From positions 1-64,000 of the forward strand of contig JAQWMQ010000026.1 of NCBI GenBank assembly GCA_029246705.1: a stretch of DNA of 64,000 nucleotides. The letters are read 5' to 3'. Made by a program: the position numbers and the translations under genes. This stretch comes from Phycisphaerales bacterium (lineage in GTDB: Bacteria > Planctomycetota > Phycisphaerae > Phycisphaerales > SM1A02). This document shows, piece by piece, positions 35,468 through 46,759 of this stretch; the first letter of the stretch is position 1; the number at the start of each line of letters is the position of its first letter. The notes beneath the pieces were generated by a model. It saw only the letters and a list, made by a program, of their open reading frames with translations, made no database searches and had not been told where the DNA came from.

Positions 35468-37657
35468 ATGCAGGATGTGCGTCAACCAATGATCGAATCC
35501 ATCATCATCGAGGAGGGTTCCAGCGTGTCGAATCAGGAACAGTCTCGGGCTTCCGACACCTACGGCCAGCTCACCTTCACCGGTGACGTGATGCTCAAGC
35601 GTCTGCCGCCGGAGGTCTTCATGACCCTGGAGAAGACGGTACATGCCGGGGAACCACTCGACCCCGCGATCGCGAACACCGTCGCTGGTGCGATGCGCGA
35701 ATGGGCGGTCGAACACGGCTGCACCCACTACTGTCACTGGTTCCAGCCGTTGACCGGCATGACCGCCGAGAAGCACGACGCGTTCCTCTCACCGACCGGT
35801 GATGGGAATGCGATCGAGAAGTTCTCCGGCGCCGAACTCATCGAAGGGGAACCGGACGCGAGTTCATTCCCCTCCGGCGGCATCCGAGACACCTACGAGG
35901 CTCGCGGCTACACCGCATGGGATGCGACCAGCCCGGCATTCATCCTGCGCACCGATTCGGGCGTCGCGACCCTGTGCATCCCCACCGCGTTCGTCTCCTG
36001 GACCGGCGAAGCACTGGACAAGAAGACCCCCCTGCTCCGCTCCACCCAGGCCGTCACCGCCCAGGCGATGCGCATCGTGCGCTACTTCGGCAATGACGAC
36101 GGCGTGAAGCAGCTCGTCACGACCCTCGGTTGCGAGCAGGAGTACTTCCTCATCGATCGATGGCAGGTCGAGGAACGACTGGACCTGGCCATCTGCGGCC
36201 GAACCCTGGTGGGCGCACCCGCCCCCAAGGGACACCAGCTCGACGACCACTACTTCGGCTCCATTCCCGAGCGCGTGCTTACCTACATGAGCGACGTCGA
36301 AGCCCGGCTCTTTGAACTCGGCATACCGGTGAAGACCCGCCACAACGAGGTCGCCCCCGGCCAGTTCGAGATCGCACCGACCTACGAGGGAACCAACGTC
36401 GCCGCCGACCACCAGATGATCCTGATGCATGTGCTGCACGAGGAAGCGGGCAAGCACAACTTCGACTGCCTCCTGCACGAGAAGCCCTTTGCCGGCATCA
36501 ACGGGTCCGGAAAGCACAACAACTGGTCGATCTCGACCGACACCGGGGTGAACCTGCTGGATCCGAGGGAGGAAACCCACAGCAACCTCCAGTTCCTCAC
36601 GTTCCTGTGTTCCGTGATCCGAGCGATCGACCTGCATGCGGACCTGCTGCGAGCGACGATCGCCACCGCCGGAAACGACCATCGCCTCGGAGCCAACGAG
36701 GCTCCTCCCGCGATCATGTCGGTGTATCTCGGCGAGATGCTCACCGACATCCTCAACCAGCTCGAGATCGGCAAGACCCGTTCGACCAAGCATGGCGGCA
36801 CCATGGACCTCGGTGCACGCACCCTCCCCCAGCTGCCCCGACATTCCAGCGACCGCAACCGAACCAGTCCGTTCGCCTTCACGGGGAACAAGTTCGAGTT
36901 CCGGGCGGTGGGATCCAACCAGTCGGTCGCCTGGCCGAACACCGTGCTCAACACGATCATCGCCGAGAGCCTGGACTGGATGGTGACCCAGCTCGAGAAG
37001 AAGTCGGGCAAGAACCCCACCCCCGCCAAGCGCGACGCCGCAGTGCGCACGGTGCTCAAGGAAGTCGTCAAGAAGCACCGCAAGGTGTGCTTCGATGGAG
37101 ACGGCTACAGCGACGCGTGGGTCACGGAAGCCGAAGAGAGAGGCCTGCCCAACCTGCACTCCACCGCCGACGCGCTCCCGGTCATCAAGAACAAGGCTTC
37201 GATGGATCTCTTCAAGAAGTACCGCGTCCTCAACAATCGAGAGTTGAAGGCCCGCTACGAGATCTTCGTGGAGCAGTACTCCTCGGTGCTGACCATCGAG
37301 ACCAACACCCTCCTGACCCTCCTGAAGACCCAGGTCATGCCGGCAGCGATCCAGTACCAGACCCAGCTGGCCGAAGCAGTCACGGCGACCCATGCTGCGG
37401 GTGCCGAATGCCGCAGCACCCAGGGCCTGCTCCTGGATGTGATCAGCGGAATCGACAGCCTCCAGAAGAGCATCACCGCCCTGACCACCGAGCGGACTCG
37501 CGCCTACCCATCAGCGGACAAGCGGATGAAGAGTCATCGGGAACAGCTGGTCCCGGCGATGGAACAGGCTCGAGCCGATTCCGACAGGCTTGAGGAAATC
37601 ATCCCCAGGGACCTCTGGCCCCTGCCGACCTACGCGGAAATGCTCCTAATTCGCTGA
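35468..37657 (+). CDS. glnN: Glutamine synthetase type III
   Basis: GSIII makes glutamine from glutamate, ammonia and ATP. At 729 residues it has the length of this large subtype, which forms dodecamers unlike those of GSI. Motifs include HCTHYCHW-type [23 protein letters not shown] (glutamate-binding region), [14 protein letters not shown] and GSGKHNNWS. The C-terminal third contains [17 protein letters not shown] and a helical tail. The ATG at 35468 follows GAAGGAG. The nearest P-II or ammonium transporter gene is not in the window. GSIII is common in planctomycetes and Bacteroidota. Confidence 0.94.
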   Translation: MQDVRQPMIESIIIEEGSSVSNQEQSRASDTYGQLTFTGDVMLKRLPPEVFMTLEKTVHAGEPLDPAIANTVAGAMREWAVEHGCTHYCHWFQPLTGMTAEKHDAFLSPTGDGNAIEKFSGAELIEGEPDASSFPSGGIRDTYEARGYTAWDATSPAFILRTDSGVATLCIPTAFVSWTGEALDKKTPLLRSTQAVTAQAMRIVRYFGNDDGVKQLVTTLGCEQEYFLIDRWQVEERLDLAICGRTLVGAPAPKGHQLDDHYFGSIPERVLTYMSDVEARLFELGIPVKTRHNEVAPGQFEIAPTYEGTNVAADHQMILMHVLHEEAGKHNFDCLLHEKPFAGINGSGKHNNWSISTDTGVNLLDPREETHSNLQFLTFLCSVIRAIDLHADLLRATIATAGNDHRLGANEAPPAIMSVYLGEMLTDILNQLEIGKTRSTKHGGTMDLGARTLPQLPRHSSDRNRTSPFAFTGNKFEFRAVGSNQSVAWPNTVLNTIIAESLDWMVTQLEKKSGKNPTPAKRDAAVRTVLKEVVKKHRKVCFDGDGYSDAWVTEAEERGLPNLHSTADALPVIKNKASMDLFKKYRVLNNRELKARYEIFVEQYSSVLTIETNTLLTLLKTQVMPAAIQYQTQLAEAVTATHAAGAECRSTQGLLLDVISGIDSLQKSITALTTERTRAYPSADKRMKSHREQLVPAMEQARADSDRLEEIIPRDLWPLPTYAEMLLIR

Positions 37658-37820
37658 TCCGGCAGGGTTGCCGTGATCAACGGAACACCGGAGGCTCACT
37701 GGAGCACCGGCGGGCTGTCTGGTACGCTGACCGATCTCAGTCGGTTGCCGAGCAGCCGACCCGAGACCACGTCGACCCAACCACCCCCCCCAACGGCCCA
37801 TCACCACCGAGGCGAGTCCC

Positions 37821-39347
37821 ATGGAAACCGCAGAAGACATGCAGATCGATGTCGTGATCGAGGACGCCGGCACGTCCGCGAAAGAACTGACCATCACGAT
37901 TTCGAAAGAGACCGTCGATGAGAAGATCGAGATGTCCTTCGGCACGCTCCAGGACCAGGCCCAGATGCGTGGTTTCCGCAAGGGCCGCGCCCCAAGGCAG
38001 CTGCTCGAGAGGCGTTTTGGCAGTGACCTCCTGATCGAGGCCCGCGGCCAGCTGATCGGCGGTGCCTACCAGAAGGCCATCGCGGACCATGAACTTCGCG
38101 TGGTCGGCGACCCCGTCTTCCCCGAGGAACTTGCCGAGAAGAAGCTCGAAGCGGGCAAGCCCTTCAGCTTCACGGTCACCATCGAGGTGGTTCCCGAGTT
38201 CGAGCTGCCTTCGCTGGAGGGGGTCGAACTCAAGAAGCCGATGTTCATCATCGAACCCGACCACGTCGCCAGCGAGATCGTCAAGCTGCGTTATCGACTG
38301 GGCACGCCCGAGCGGATCACCGGCCCCTTCGAGGCCAATGACCGAACCGTCGGCAGCGCGACCGTCGACGTCGAGGGACACGAAGGCACCTTCTTCGAGA
38401 CCGAGCAGGCCCTGCTGGTCGTTCCCGGCGACGAGGACGAAGGCAAGGGGCAGCTCCTGGGCCTGATCATCGATGATCTCGCCGACCTCGTGACCGGAAA
38501 GTCCACCGGCGACACCATCCAGATCGAGACCATGGGACCGCCCGCTCACGAACGCGAGGAACTCCGTGACAAGAAGGTCTCCATCACCTTCGTGATCAAC
38601 GACGCCGAGCGCATCACCCCGCTCGAAGCCGAACAGGTCGCCGAGCAGATGGGCCTCGAGAACCTCTCGATGCTGGAGGAAAGGGTCAAGCTCGAACTGG
38701 AGACCCGGCGCGACGCAGAACAACGCAATGCTGAACGCGAGCAGGTCTATGAATACCTGCTCGAGAACATCACCCTTGACCTGCCAGAACGCATGTCCGA
38801 GGCCCAGATCACGCGGACCATCGAACGCCAGCGCATGGAGATGCTCTACCAGGGTGCGGACCCGGAGGACGTCGAAAAGCGACTCGCCGAGATGCGATCC
38901 CAGACCGAGGACCAGGCCCTCAACCGACTCAAGCTTCTGTTCATCATGAACGAGGTCGCGCGCAAGTTCGATATCGAGGTCACCGAAGAGGAGATCAACG
39001 GACGGATCGCCGGCATCGCGCGACAACGTGGCGAACGCCCCGACCAGGTGCGCAACGAACTGAACAAGAGCGGCGCGATCAACGAAGTCGCCCGCCAGAT
39101 CGTCGAGCACAAGGGCGCCGACCGCATCGTCGACCAGGCGAAGGTCACCGAAGTACCCGCTGAAGAGTGGAATGCCGCGGCCCAGGCCAAGGTCGAGGCG
39201 CGCAGGACCGGCAAGGCCCCTGCAGCCAAGAAGAAGTCGACCGCCAAGAAGACGGCCAAGAAGACCGAGAAGAAGACCGAGAAGAAGGCTGCCAAGAAGA
39301 CGACCAAGAAGACCACCAAGAAGTCTGCCAAGAAGTCGGGCGACTGA
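37821..39347 (+). CDS. tig: Trigger factor with a lysine-rich C-terminal tail
   Basis: Trigger factor binds nascent chains at the ribosome exit tunnel. The 508-residue protein has the ribosome-binding signature GFRKGRAPRQLLE near residue 52, a PPIase-like middle and a helical C-terminal chaperone part. After about residue 450 the usual domain ends and the last 50 or so residues consist of repeated AKK and EKK units, resembling the basic tails of histone H1-like proteins. That tail is not typical of trigger factor and could bind RNA, DNA or ribosomal RNA. The gene is followed by a small membrane protein and clpX; clpP is not between them. Confidence 0.93.
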   Translation: METAEDMQIDVVIEDAGTSAKELTITISKETVDEKIEMSFGTLQDQAQMRGFRKGRAPRQLLERRFGSDLLIEARGQLIGGAYQKAIADHELRVVGDPVFPEELAEKKLEAGKPFSFTVTIEVVPEFELPSLEGVELKKPMFIIEPDHVASEIVKLRYRLGTPERITGPFEANDRTVGSATVDVEGHEGTFFETEQALLVVPGDEDEGKGQLLGLIIDDLADLVTGKSTGDTIQIETMGPPAHEREELRDKKVSITFVINDAERITPLEAEQVAEQMGLENLSMLEERVKLELETRRDAEQRNAEREQVYEYLLENITLDLPERMSEAQITRTIERQRMEMLYQGADPEDVEKRLAEMRSQTEDQALNRLKLLFIMNEVARKFDIEVTEEEINGRIAGIARQRGERPDQVRNELNKSGAINEVARQIVEHKGADRIVDQAKVTEVPAEEWNAAAQAKVEARRTGKAPAAKKKSTAKKTAKKTEKKTEKKAAKKTTKKTTKKSAKKSGD

Positions 39348-39406
39348 GCTCGCCACCGAGCCCACGCAACACCGCCTGCCTGGAAGAATCTGCTTGAGGG
39401 TGCACC

Positions 39407-39757
39407 ATGGTTTTGAGCATGACCAGGCCCACAGAGAGCTCGCTCATCGCCGAGATCTGGCCGATATTGGTCGTTCTGGTGGTTCTGGTCTTCCTGGGGT
39501 TCATCCTCATCGGGATCATTCGGCGTTGGATGCGTTCGGATGACGCCAACATGGAAGTCGGCTTCACGCTTTCCGATCTTCGACGCTTGAATCGCGAGGG
39601 CAAGCTGAGCGACGAGGAGCTCAAGGTGGCCAAGGACCAGATGATTCGGCGGGTCCGATCGATCGCCAGTGACAGCGAAGCACTCAGGCTCAGGCCAAAG
39701 TCGGACCCTTCCCAGCCCCCTGAGGCAGGGGAATCACGAACAGAAGAGCAGGAATGA
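39407..39757 (+). CDS. Small membrane protein with a SHOCT-like C-terminus
   Basis: A 116-residue protein with one strong membrane helix (about residues 18-40, WPILVVLVVLVFLGFILIG) followed by a cytoplasmic part. The stretch DLRRLNREGKLSDEELKVAK resembles short oligomerisation motifs of the SHOCT type. The C-terminal 25 residues are charged and likely disordered. It stands where clpP is often found between tig and clpX. The ATG at 39407 follows GAGGGTG. Function unknown. Confidence 0.8.
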   Translation: MVLSMTRPTESSLIAEIWPILVVLVVLVFLGFILIGIIRRWMRSDDANMEVGFTLSDLRRLNREGKLSDEELKVAKDQMIRRVRSIASDSEALRLRPKSDPSQPPEAGESRTEEQE

Positions 39758-39792
39758 ACGGGAGATCTGAAGACGAGAGTGAAACCCTCCGA

Positions 39793-39798
39793 TACACT
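39793..39798 (+). promoter_or_regulatory. Candidate -10 element (TACACT) upstream of clpX
   Basis: TACACT, with AAGACG 17 bases upstream as a weak -35. It would give a leader of about 110 bases before the clpX ATG. Confidence 0.35.
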
Positions 39799-39914
39799 CG
39801 CATCAGGCCTCGAGTCGTCGTCAGGATGTTTCCGGACGTCGATATTTTCGGCCAGTGATCTGAAACACACCATCCGGGACACCGAGTCGTGTCCCGTTGA
39901 ACGGACCCAACAGC

Positions 39915-41363
39915 ATGCCTCGCCCAGAACCGCAACGACACGAGAACGACGACCCGCAGCCCAACAACGAGCCGCAGGGTGCAACCCCTCCCTCAGGAGG
40001 AGGCAACGGACCTCGTGGAACGGGCAATCGCGGTAACTCCGGCGGCCCCCAGGGCGGCGGCCCTTCCGGCCCCAGCGGTGGTGGTGGCGACGGCGGTGAT
40101 GGCGGCTTTCGTGGCCGAAAGGTGACCACCTGCTCCTTCTGCGGCAAGACCTCCCGTGAGGTCGGCCCGATGGTCGAAGGCCCCAACGACGTCTACATCT
40201 GCAACAACTGCACCGACCTCTGCCAGAACATCTTCCGCCAGGAACGACGTCGGGTCAGTGCAGCACGCCCGCTCTTCCAGACCATCCCCCCACCACGACA
40301 GATCAAGGAATTCCTCGACGAGTACGTGATCGGGCAGGAACAGGCCAAGCGAGCACTCGCGGTCGCGGTGCACAACCACTACAAGCGACTGGTCGAGGCT
40401 GAGAAGGAAGACAACGACGTCGAGCTGGACAAGAGCAATGTCCTCCTGATCGGCAACACCGGTACCGGCAAGACCCTGCTGGCCAAGGTGCTGGCCCGCG
40501 TGCTCAACGTACCGTTCGCCATCGGCGACGCCACGACGCTCACCGAAGCCGGCTACGTCGGCGAAGACGTCGAGAACCTCCTGCTCAAGCTCCTGCAGGG
40601 CGCCGACTACGACCTCGAGAACGCCCAGCGCGGGATCATCTACATCGATGAGATCGACAAGATCGGCAAGACCTCCCAGAACGTCTCGATCACCCGTGAC
40701 GTCTCGGGCGAAGGCGTCCAGCAGTCGTTGCTGAAGATGCTGGAAGGCACGGTCGCCAACGTCCCACCCCAGGGCGGTCGAAAGCACCCCGAACAGCAGT
40801 ACATCCAGATGGACACCACGCACATCCTGTTCATCTGCGGCGGCTCCTTCGTGGGCATCGAGGAGATCATCCGGCGCCGGATCGGTCGCAGCAGGATCGG
40901 TTTCGCCACCCAGTCGGTCGAAACCGGTTCAGCCGATGAAACCAGGGAACTCCTTTCCCAGATCACGCCCGACGACGTGCTTGAATTCGGGCTGATTCCC
41001 GAACTGGTCGGCCGCCTCCCGGTGGTCTGCCCCCTGATGCCTCTTGATATCTCGGCGATGGTCAGGATCCTCACCGAACCGAAGAACGCACTGATCGATC
41101 AGTTCCAGCACCTCTTCCGGATCGAGGGCGCGGAACTCGAGTTCAGCGAATCGGCACTGGTCGAGATCGCCAAGCGTGCACTCAAGCGCGAGACCGGCGC
41201 ACGTGCGCTTCGAGCGGTCATGGACGAACTCATGCTGGACATGATGTACGACCTGCCCGACTACGAGCACGAGGGTGCCACCTTCATCATCGACGGCGAT
41301 GCCGTGCTCAATGGCACCCAACTGCAGGAACTGCCCGTCAGGAAGAAGAAGGAAAGCGCCTGA
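39915..41363 (+). CDS. clpX: ClpX ATPase with a glycine-rich N-terminal extension
   Basis: ClpX unfolds proteins and feeds them to ClpP. The 482-residue protein has the C4 zinc finger (cysteines 73, 76, 96, 99), Walker A GNTGTGKT near residue 180, Walker B YIDEIDK, the pore and RKH-type region GRSRIG, and a C-terminal sensor 2 domain with [10 protein letters not shown]. The first 65 residues are a proline- and glycine-rich extension with runs of GGG, absent from typical ClpX, and likely a disordered linker or adaptor tail. The ATG at 39915 is preferred over a TTG at 39897. clpP is not adjacent. Confidence 0.95.
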   Translation: MPRPEPQRHENDDPQPNNEPQGATPPSGGGNGPRGTGNRGNSGGPQGGGPSGPSGGGGDGGDGGFRGRKVTTCSFCGKTSREVGPMVEGPNDVYICNNCTDLCQNIFRQERRRVSAARPLFQTIPPPRQIKEFLDEYVIGQEQAKRALAVAVHNHYKRLVEAEKEDNDVELDKSNVLLIGNTGTGKTLLAKVLARVLNVPFAIGDATTLTEAGYVGEDVENLLLKLLQGADYDLENAQRGIIYIDEIDKIGKTSQNVSITRDVSGEGVQQSLLKMLEGTVANVPPQGGRKHPEQQYIQMDTTHILFICGGSFVGIEEIIRRRIGRSRIGFATQSVETGSADETRELLSQITPDDVLEFGLIPELVGRLPVVCPLMPLDISAMVRILTEPKNALIDQFQHLFRIEGAELEFSESALVEIAKRALKRETGARALRAVMDELMLDMMYDLPDYEHEGATFIIDGDAVLNGTQLQELPVRKKKESA

Positions 41364-41392
41364 ACAGGCGACCCCTTCGAGAAACACGCACC

Positions 41393-41902
41393 GTGTCACG
41401 AACCGCGCAGCATCGATGGCAACCGGTGGCCGAACTGGCCTTCGATTCCGATCGTCTTGCGGTCTTCCATGCAAGCACCCCCGAAGCCAGACGCGAGGGC
41501 TTCCTCGAACTGGCCTGGCCCACACTGCACGCCAACGGCGTGTCCTGGATCGGGTTCTACCTCGAGGACCCCAATGCCCCGGAAACCCAACGGCTCGTAC
41601 TCGGTGCAAGTCGAGGCGGTCCGGCCTGCAGCCCCATCGGGCTTCATGGAGCCTGCGGCCAGGCGTTCGGCTCCGGTCGGCCACTGCTGGTCCATGACGT
41701 GGCGGAACTCGGCGATGACTACATCGCCTGCGACCCACGCGACCGCTCCGAACTGGTGATTCCGATCACCTCGGCCGGGCAGGTCATCGGGGTCCTGGAC
41801 GTGGACAGCCACGCGATCGGGGCTTTTTCCAATTTCGATCTCGAGACTCTTTGCCCGTTGATGGCCCTCCTGGGGCTCACGGACGCTCCTGGGCCGGCCT
41901 GA
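41393..41902 (+). CDS. GAF-domain free methionine-(R)-sulfoxide reductase
   Basis: fRMsr reduces free methionine R-sulfoxide with thioredoxin. The 169-residue protein is a single GAF domain with WIGFYL, and the three catalytic-region cysteines in the family positions: GGPAC (79), HGAC (88) and IAC (113), then SELVIPI and VIGVLDVDS. The GTG at 41393 starts 30 bases after the clpX stop, suggesting one transcript. It probably protects against oxidation of the methionine pool. Confidence 0.9.
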   Translation: MSRTAQHRWQPVAELAFDSDRLAVFHASTPEARREGFLELAWPTLHANGVSWIGFYLEDPNAPETQRLVLGASRGGPACSPIGLHGACGQAFGSGRPLLVHDVAELGDDYIACDPRDRSELVIPITSAGQVIGVLDVDSHAIGAFSNFDLETLCPLMALLGLTDAPGPA

Positions 41903-41914
41903 ATACCTGCCCCC

Positions 41915-41943
41915 TTGCTCCTCCAGCCTGGCCCCGCTATCCT
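41915..41943 (+). promoter_or_regulatory. Candidate promoter for rpmB
   Basis: TTGCTC and TATCCT are separated by 17 bases, about 50 bases before the rpmB ATG. The -35 matches only three of six positions. Confidence 0.45.
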
Positions 41944-41992
41944 TTCCCGCTTCCGCGATTCGTCAGATCGCACCCCTTGAGGAGTTCTCCAG

Positions 41993-42271
41993 ATGCCTCG
42001 CGTCTGCCACTTCACCGGTAAGAGCACCCGATCAGGCAACAGCTACCGCATTCGCGGTCGCAAGAAGTACCTGGGCGGTGTCGGTACCAAGATCACCTCC
42101 TGCACCAAGCGCAAGTTCAAGCCGAACCTGCAGAACGTCACGGCGATGGTCGATGGTGCCCCAAAGCGCATCAAGGTCTCCACCAAGGCGATCAGGATGG
42201 GTCTGGTCGTAAAACCCCAGAAGCGCAAATACACCTGGACCCGCAAGCAACAGCAGGCCGGTCAGGCCTGA
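41993..42271 (+). CDS. rpmB: 50S ribosomal protein L28
   Basis: A 92-residue basic protein with the L28 N-terminus RVCHFTGKSTRSGN and the conserved RKFKPNLQNV segment. L28 lies near the exit-side of the large subunit. It is slightly longer than the common 63-78 residues because of a longer loop (about residues 22-34, GRKKYLGGVGTKI). No rpmG gene follows, unlike in many bacteria. The ATG at 41993 has a GAGGAG ribosome site. Confidence 0.94.
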   Translation: MPRVCHFTGKSTRSGNSYRIRGRKKYLGGVGTKITSCTKRKFKPNLQNVTAMVDGAPKRIKVSTKAIRMGLVVKPQKRKYTWTRKQQQAGQA

Positions 42272-42773
42272 AAGCCCGAATAACCCCCCGTCACATCACC
42301 TAAGCCCTATATATGGCTCGGAGTGACGGAAGTGGTACGTTTTTCAGAGATCCCCCGCAGGCCAGTTGACGGCCTCACAGAGGGGGGTATGCTTCCTTGT
42401 CCGGTTGAGAACACACGGTTTCGAGCGCCCTAGGGGGGGCCGAAACAAACGCATCACTCGACCCGACACGTTCGACAGTTTGATCCGGTCCCACTCCACC
42501 AGATGAGGAATGTCAGGTTTTCCTGAGATCCGTTCGGATGTGCTGTGTCCTCAGACGATACGCGCCCGTCCCCAATACGGATCCCGGAATTCCCACCGAA
42601 GTTCCTCGCATTGATCGGTTCGAATAAGACGGACGGTACGTGTACGGACGGTCGATCACCATGGTGATCGGCGGAACGTGCGGACAAGTCAGGAATGACG
42701 GACTGAACCGTCATTCATTCCGCAACGGCTCGATGTCTCCTCCAGGACATCGACTCGAACCAGGAACGATGCG
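42272..42773 (+). other. 500-base non-coding region between rpmB and dnaG
   Basis: No gene can be supported here. A GC-rich imperfect hairpin with CCCCC and GGGGG arms lies at 42352-42387 and may end the rpmB transcript, although no T-run follows. A perfect palindrome lies at 42653-42670. The dnaG promoter is probably in this stretch but no clear -35/-10 pair is seen. Confidence 0.6.
42653..42670. promoter_or_regulatory. 18-bp perfect palindrome upstream of dnaG
   Basis: CGATCACC and GGTGATCG flank a central AT. It lies 104 bases before the dnaG start and could be an operator for a dimeric regulator; this is inference from symmetry only. Confidence 0.4.
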
Positions 42774-44810
42774 TTGGCTCGACGATTTGCAAACCAGGAC
42801 AGAGACAGAGTGATCGCCGCGACCGATCTCGTCGCTCTCGTCGGTGAGCACCTGCAGCTGCGCCCCAAGGGGCGGGAGCATGTGGGCCTCTGTCCCTTCC
42901 ACGAGGACAGTCGGCCCTCCTTCAGCGTCATCACGCACAAGGAGAGCCCGTTCTACAACTGCTTCGCCTGCGGCAAGGCCGGCAGTGCCATCGACTTCAT
43001 GATGGAATTCCACAAGATGAGCTTCCCCGAGGCGCTGAAGGCGCTGGCCGAACGTGCGGGCATCGAGCTCTCCGGAACCATCGAGGAATCAGAGGAAGGC
43101 ACTCGGAGGAAGGACCTCCTCGAGGCCAGCGACGCCGCTGCGCGCTGGTATCGCAGGCACCTGCTCGACGAGAAGACCGGGGAACTCGCCCGGGAGACGC
43201 TGCTTCGACGCGGGATCAACGAAGCCATGTCCGAACAGTTCATGCTGGGCGTGGCTCCGGATGAATGGGACGGTCTGGCAACCAAGGTGCTCGACCTCAA
43301 GAACCACGCGCGCATGGGGGATCGCCCGTCGATTCCCTTCGAGGCCTTCGTGAAGACCGCACTGCTGCGCCCGAGGAACGGCGGAGACGGACACTACGAC
43401 ACCTTCCGAAACCGCCTGATCTTCCCGATCGGCGATGAACTCGGACGCCCCATCGCCTTCGGCGGTCGAGCGATCAAGCCCGGCGACGAACCGAAGTACC
43501 TCAACAGTCCGGAAAACCCCCTCTTCGACAAGTCCCGGACGCTCTACGCATTCCACCTCGCGAAGAAGGCCATCATCGACGAGGGCCACGCGATCGTGGT
43601 CGAGGGCTATACCGACGCGATCGCCTGTCACCAGGCCGGCATCACCAATGTCGTGGCCACGCTCGGAACCGCACTCACCAGGCAGCATGCCCGCCGACTG
43701 GAACGGATCTGCACCAGGGTCACCCTGGTCTTCGACGGCGACACCGCAGGACAGCGCGCGGCAGACCGCGCGGTCGAGGTGTTCTTCAACTCGAAGATCG
43801 ACCTCTCCATCTGCACCCTGCCCGGTGGCGCCGACCCGGACGGCTTGCTCAAGGAAGACGACGGCGAGCAGCAGTTCCACGACGCACTCGCCAAGGCACG
43901 CGACGTGCTCGACCACCTGGTCACCGGCTTCCGGATCAACTACACCGCATCCGTCGGCGTCTCCGGTCGCCAGCAGGCGATCGAAGCCATGCTCGACCGC
44001 CTTTCGGGCCTGGGCTTCGATGCACTCGACGGCGTTCGACGACACCTGGTCCTGGACCGCATCGGTTCCCTCACCGGGATGAAGGAACTCGACCTCGCTC
44101 GCGCCCTGGCCTCGCGTCGACGCCCCAAGCCGGCCGAGCCACGCGTTTCCACTCCTGCTCCTGCCGCTGCTGACGCCCCGAGCGACAACGACGAGGCGGA
44201 AATCGGCGATCTCGTCGACGATCACGGAATCGGATCTCTGCAGGCCACGCCGAACGGACCGACCCTGAGTGTTCGTCATCGCGAAGCCGAACGCAGGGTG
44301 CTGTCGCTGTTCCTCTTCGACCCGGAGCTGGCCCGCGTGAGCGTCGATGCCGGTGAAGGCACCATGCTGCCCGCGGGTGAACTCTGTCCGGCGATCCAGT
44401 TTCTCGATGCCAGCCACCGCATACTCGCCGAACAACTCCTTGACGCGATCGATGCCGGTGAGACACCGGATGTCGGCAGGCTGCTGCTCGATGCTCCCGA
44501 CGATTCCATCGGCAGCCTCGCCGCCGAGCTCTACCGCCTCGGCCAGGACATCCTGGACAACAGCGAGCTCACCCCCAACGAGCTGCTCGGCAACCTCTGC
44601 TCGGAACTGCACCAGATCGCGCAGATCGAACGCTTCAACAACACCCCCGGTACCGATGCCGATTCGGGACCAGCGGAACAGCTGAAGAGACGAATGAACC
44701 AGTTGATCGAACGAGGACCGGACAAGGCTTCCCATGCCCGCGTCCCACGTCCCCGCAGACCCATGAGAATGACCGCTACCAAGTCGAAACGCCCCAGAGA
44801 CAACCGCTGA
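42774..44810 (+). CDS. dnaG: DNA primase DnaG
   Basis: DnaG makes RNA primers at the replication fork. The 678-residue protein has the CHC2 zinc finger (cysteine 40, histidine 43, cysteines 63 and 66), a TOPRIM core with [10 protein letters not shown] and [10 protein letters not shown], and a long C-terminal helicase-binding part with a proline/alanine-rich linker (about residues 445-480). A TTG start at 42774 has AGGA eight bases before it; no ATG lies in frame before the zinc finger. It is followed by rpoD, the classical pairing of the macromolecular-synthesis operon. Confidence 0.95.
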   Translation: MARRFANQDRDRVIAATDLVALVGEHLQLRPKGREHVGLCPFHEDSRPSFSVITHKESPFYNCFACGKAGSAIDFMMEFHKMSFPEALKALAERAGIELSGTIEESEEGTRRKDLLEASDAAARWYRRHLLDEKTGELARETLLRRGINEAMSEQFMLGVAPDEWDGLATKVLDLKNHARMGDRPSIPFEAFVKTALLRPRNGGDGHYDTFRNRLIFPIGDELGRPIAFGGRAIKPGDEPKYLNSPENPLFDKSRTLYAFHLAKKAIIDEGHAIVVEGYTDAIACHQAGITNVVATLGTALTRQHARRLERICTRVTLVFDGDTAGQRAADRAVEVFFNSKIDLSICTLPGGADPDGLLKEDDGEQQFHDALAKARDVLDHLVTGFRINYTASVGVSGRQQAIEAMLDRLSGLGFDALDGVRRHLVLDRIGSLTGMKELDLARALASRRRPKPAEPRVSTPAPAAADAPSDNDEAEIGDLVDDHGIGSLQATPNGPTLSVRHREAERRVLSLFLFDPELARVSVDAGEGTMLPAGELCPAIQFLDASHRILAEQLLDAIDAGETPDVGRLLLDAPDDSIGSLAAELYRLGQDILDNSELTPNELLGNLCSELHQIAQIERFNNTPGTDADSGPAEQLKRRMNQLIERGPDKASHARVPRPRRPMRMTATKSKRPRDNR

Positions 44811-44856
44811 TCGAGACGACCGGACTCGACCAACCCCCTTTCGGAGATTCCCCAAC

Positions 44857-46710
44857 GTGACCGTCACAATCGATACCCTGAATGGATCCCTGCAGGACCT
44901 GGCCAAGCAAGGTGCCAAGCGTGGATGGATCAGCTACGAAGAGCTGAACACCGTGCTGCCAGACGCCTTCGTCGACCCTGATCGCCTGGACGAGCTGCTG
45001 GTCCTGTTCCGTTCACTCGAAATTCGAATGGTCAACGAGATCGAGGTCCAGCGCCGCCGATGGAAGTCGTTCCGTCCGCCACTGGAGACCGACCTCAAGT
45101 TCCAGAGGGACGATCCGAAGCGACCCCCCCGCACGCCTCGCATGCAGATGCTCGAGGATGACGAATCAGTCACCCGCGAGAACGAACCCGAAGCCGATGC
45201 AACGGTCAACCGCCCCCCCGCGACCCGGGAGGACCCGCAACCTGCCGCCGAAGGCGAGGAGGAGATCCTCGACGCCGCCGACGCCCAGGCCGTGGTTGAA
45301 CAGGCCATCAACGAACAGGGTTCAAAGCGAATCGACGATCCCATCCGCATGTACCTCACCCAGATGGGCACCATTCCACTGCTCACGCGTGAAGAGGAGA
45401 TCCGACTCGCGAAGAAGATCGAGACCACCAGGATGATCTTCAGGCGCATGGTGCTCGAATCCGACTACGCCTCCCAGCAGGCGGTCGAGATCCTCGACCT
45501 GGTCCACGAGGGCAACCTGCCCTTCGATCGAACCATGCGCATCTCGACCGCCGAGGAGAACGCCAAGGAGAAGGTCGCGGCTCGCATCCCCTACAACGTG
45601 CGCACCATCAAGAAGCTGCTCGGTCTCAACCGGGAAGCCTGGGAACAGCTCATCGGCGACATCTCGGACGCCCGACGCGCCACGATCATCGTGGAGATGG
45701 AGACCCGACGCCGCAAGATGGCCACCCTGCTCGAGGAATGCTGCATCCGTACCGGTCGAATCCAGCCCCTGCTCCGCAAGCTGCAGTCGATCAACCGCAA
45801 GATGCAGGATCTCGACCGCCGACTCGCCAAGGCCGAGAAGTTCCCCGATCGCTACGACCCCGAGGACACCTTCGTCATGGGCGAGGAATCACAGGGCCTC
45901 AAGTCACTGGTGACCGAGGAACTGAGCGACCTCACGAACCGCACCCGACGGATCGAGAATGTCTTCGGCGAGTATGAACAGGCGAAGCGCGATCTTTCCG
46001 GCGGCAACCTCCGCCTGGTGGTCTCCATCGCCAAGAAGTACCGCAACCGTGGCCTGCCGTTCCTCGACATCATCCAGGAAGGCAACACCGGCCTGATGCG
46101 TGCGGTCGACAAGTACGAGTACAAGCGTGGCTACAAGTTCTCGACCTATGCGACCTGGTGGATCAGGCAGGCGATCACCCGCGCGATCGCCGACCATGCC
46201 CGGACCATCCGAGTCCCGGTCCACATGATCGAGACGATGTCGAAGCTTCGCAACATCCAGAAGAACCTCCTCCAGGAGCTCGGCCGCGAACCGACCGTCG
46301 AGGAGATCGCCCTCAAGGCCAAGATGCCGATCGAAGAGACGCGTCGCGTGATGAAGATCTCGCGTCACCCGATCTCACTCGATCGTCCCGTCGGCGAGAG
46401 CGAGGATTCGCACTTCGGGGACTTCATCGAGGACGAACGACAGGAGTCGCCCTCGGACAGCGCCACCAGCGACATGCTTCGCCAGCGCATCAACGACGTC
46501 CTGAAGACGCTCACCTATCGCGAGCGTGAGATCCTCAAGCTTCGCTACGGCATCGGCGACGGCTACACCTACACCCTCGAGGAGGTCGGCCGGATCTTCA
46601 AGGTCACCCGAGAACGTGTTCGCCAGGTCGAATCCAAGGCGATTCGAAAGCTGCAGCACCCGGTTCGACGTCAGCGACTCTCCAGCTTCGTTGGTGGTGC
46701 CGAGGACTGA
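44857..46710 (+). CDS. rpoD: Housekeeping sigma factor RpoD (sigma-70)
   Basis: This 617-residue factor has all sigma-70 regions: a region 1.1-like helical N-terminus, an acidic linker, region 1.2 ([19 protein letters not shown], about residue 165), a non-conserved insert, region 2 with [17 protein letters not shown] and region 4 with [18 protein letters not shown] and a helix-turn-helix ending in [13 protein letters not shown]. The start is a GTG at 44857 with GGAG upstream. It follows dnaG by 46 bases and is followed by a terminator at 46760-46793. Confidence 0.97.
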   Translation: MTVTIDTLNGSLQDLAKQGAKRGWISYEELNTVLPDAFVDPDRLDELLVLFRSLEIRMVNEIEVQRRRWKSFRPPLETDLKFQRDDPKRPPRTPRMQMLEDDESVTRENEPEADATVNRPPATREDPQPAAEGEEEILDAADAQAVVEQAINEQGSKRIDDPIRMYLTQMGTIPLLTREEEIRLAKKIETTRMIFRRMVLESDYASQQAVEILDLVHEGNLPFDRTMRISTAEENAKEKVAARIPYNVRTIKKLLGLNREAWEQLIGDISDARRATIIVEMETRRRKMATLLEECCIRTGRIQPLLRKLQSINRKMQDLDRRLAKAEKFPDRYDPEDTFVMGEESQGLKSLVTEELSDLTNRTRRIENVFGEYEQAKRDLSGGNLRLVVSIAKKYRNRGLPFLDIIQEGNTGLMRAVDKYEYKRGYKFSTYATWWIRQAITRAIADHARTIRVPVHMIETMSKLRNIQKNLLQELGREPTVEEIALKAKMPIEETRRVMKISRHPISLDRPVGESEDSHFGDFIEDERQESPSDSATSDMLRQRINDVLKTLTYREREILKLRYGIGDGYTYTLEEVGRIFKVTRERVRQVESKAIRKLQHPVRRQRLSSFVGGAED

Positions 46711-46749
46711 ACCGAGGACCGGACCGAGAACCGGACCGAGAACCGAACC
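46711..46749 (+). repeat. Short tandem repeat after rpoD
   Basis: Two exact copies of GGACCGAGAACC at 46721-46732 and 46733-46744, flanked by degenerate copies (ACCGAGGACC before and GAACC after). Confidence 0.8.
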
Positions 46750-46759
46750 TGATCAAGCA

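Noticed and set aside
42454-42714. Possible tRNA suggested by a typical translated tRNA phrase in the reverse frame
   Set aside because: No cloverleaf can be drawn; there is no acceptor stem or matching T arm.
46711-46749. CRISPR-like array
   Set aside because: Only two exact copies of a 12-base unit, with no spacers.
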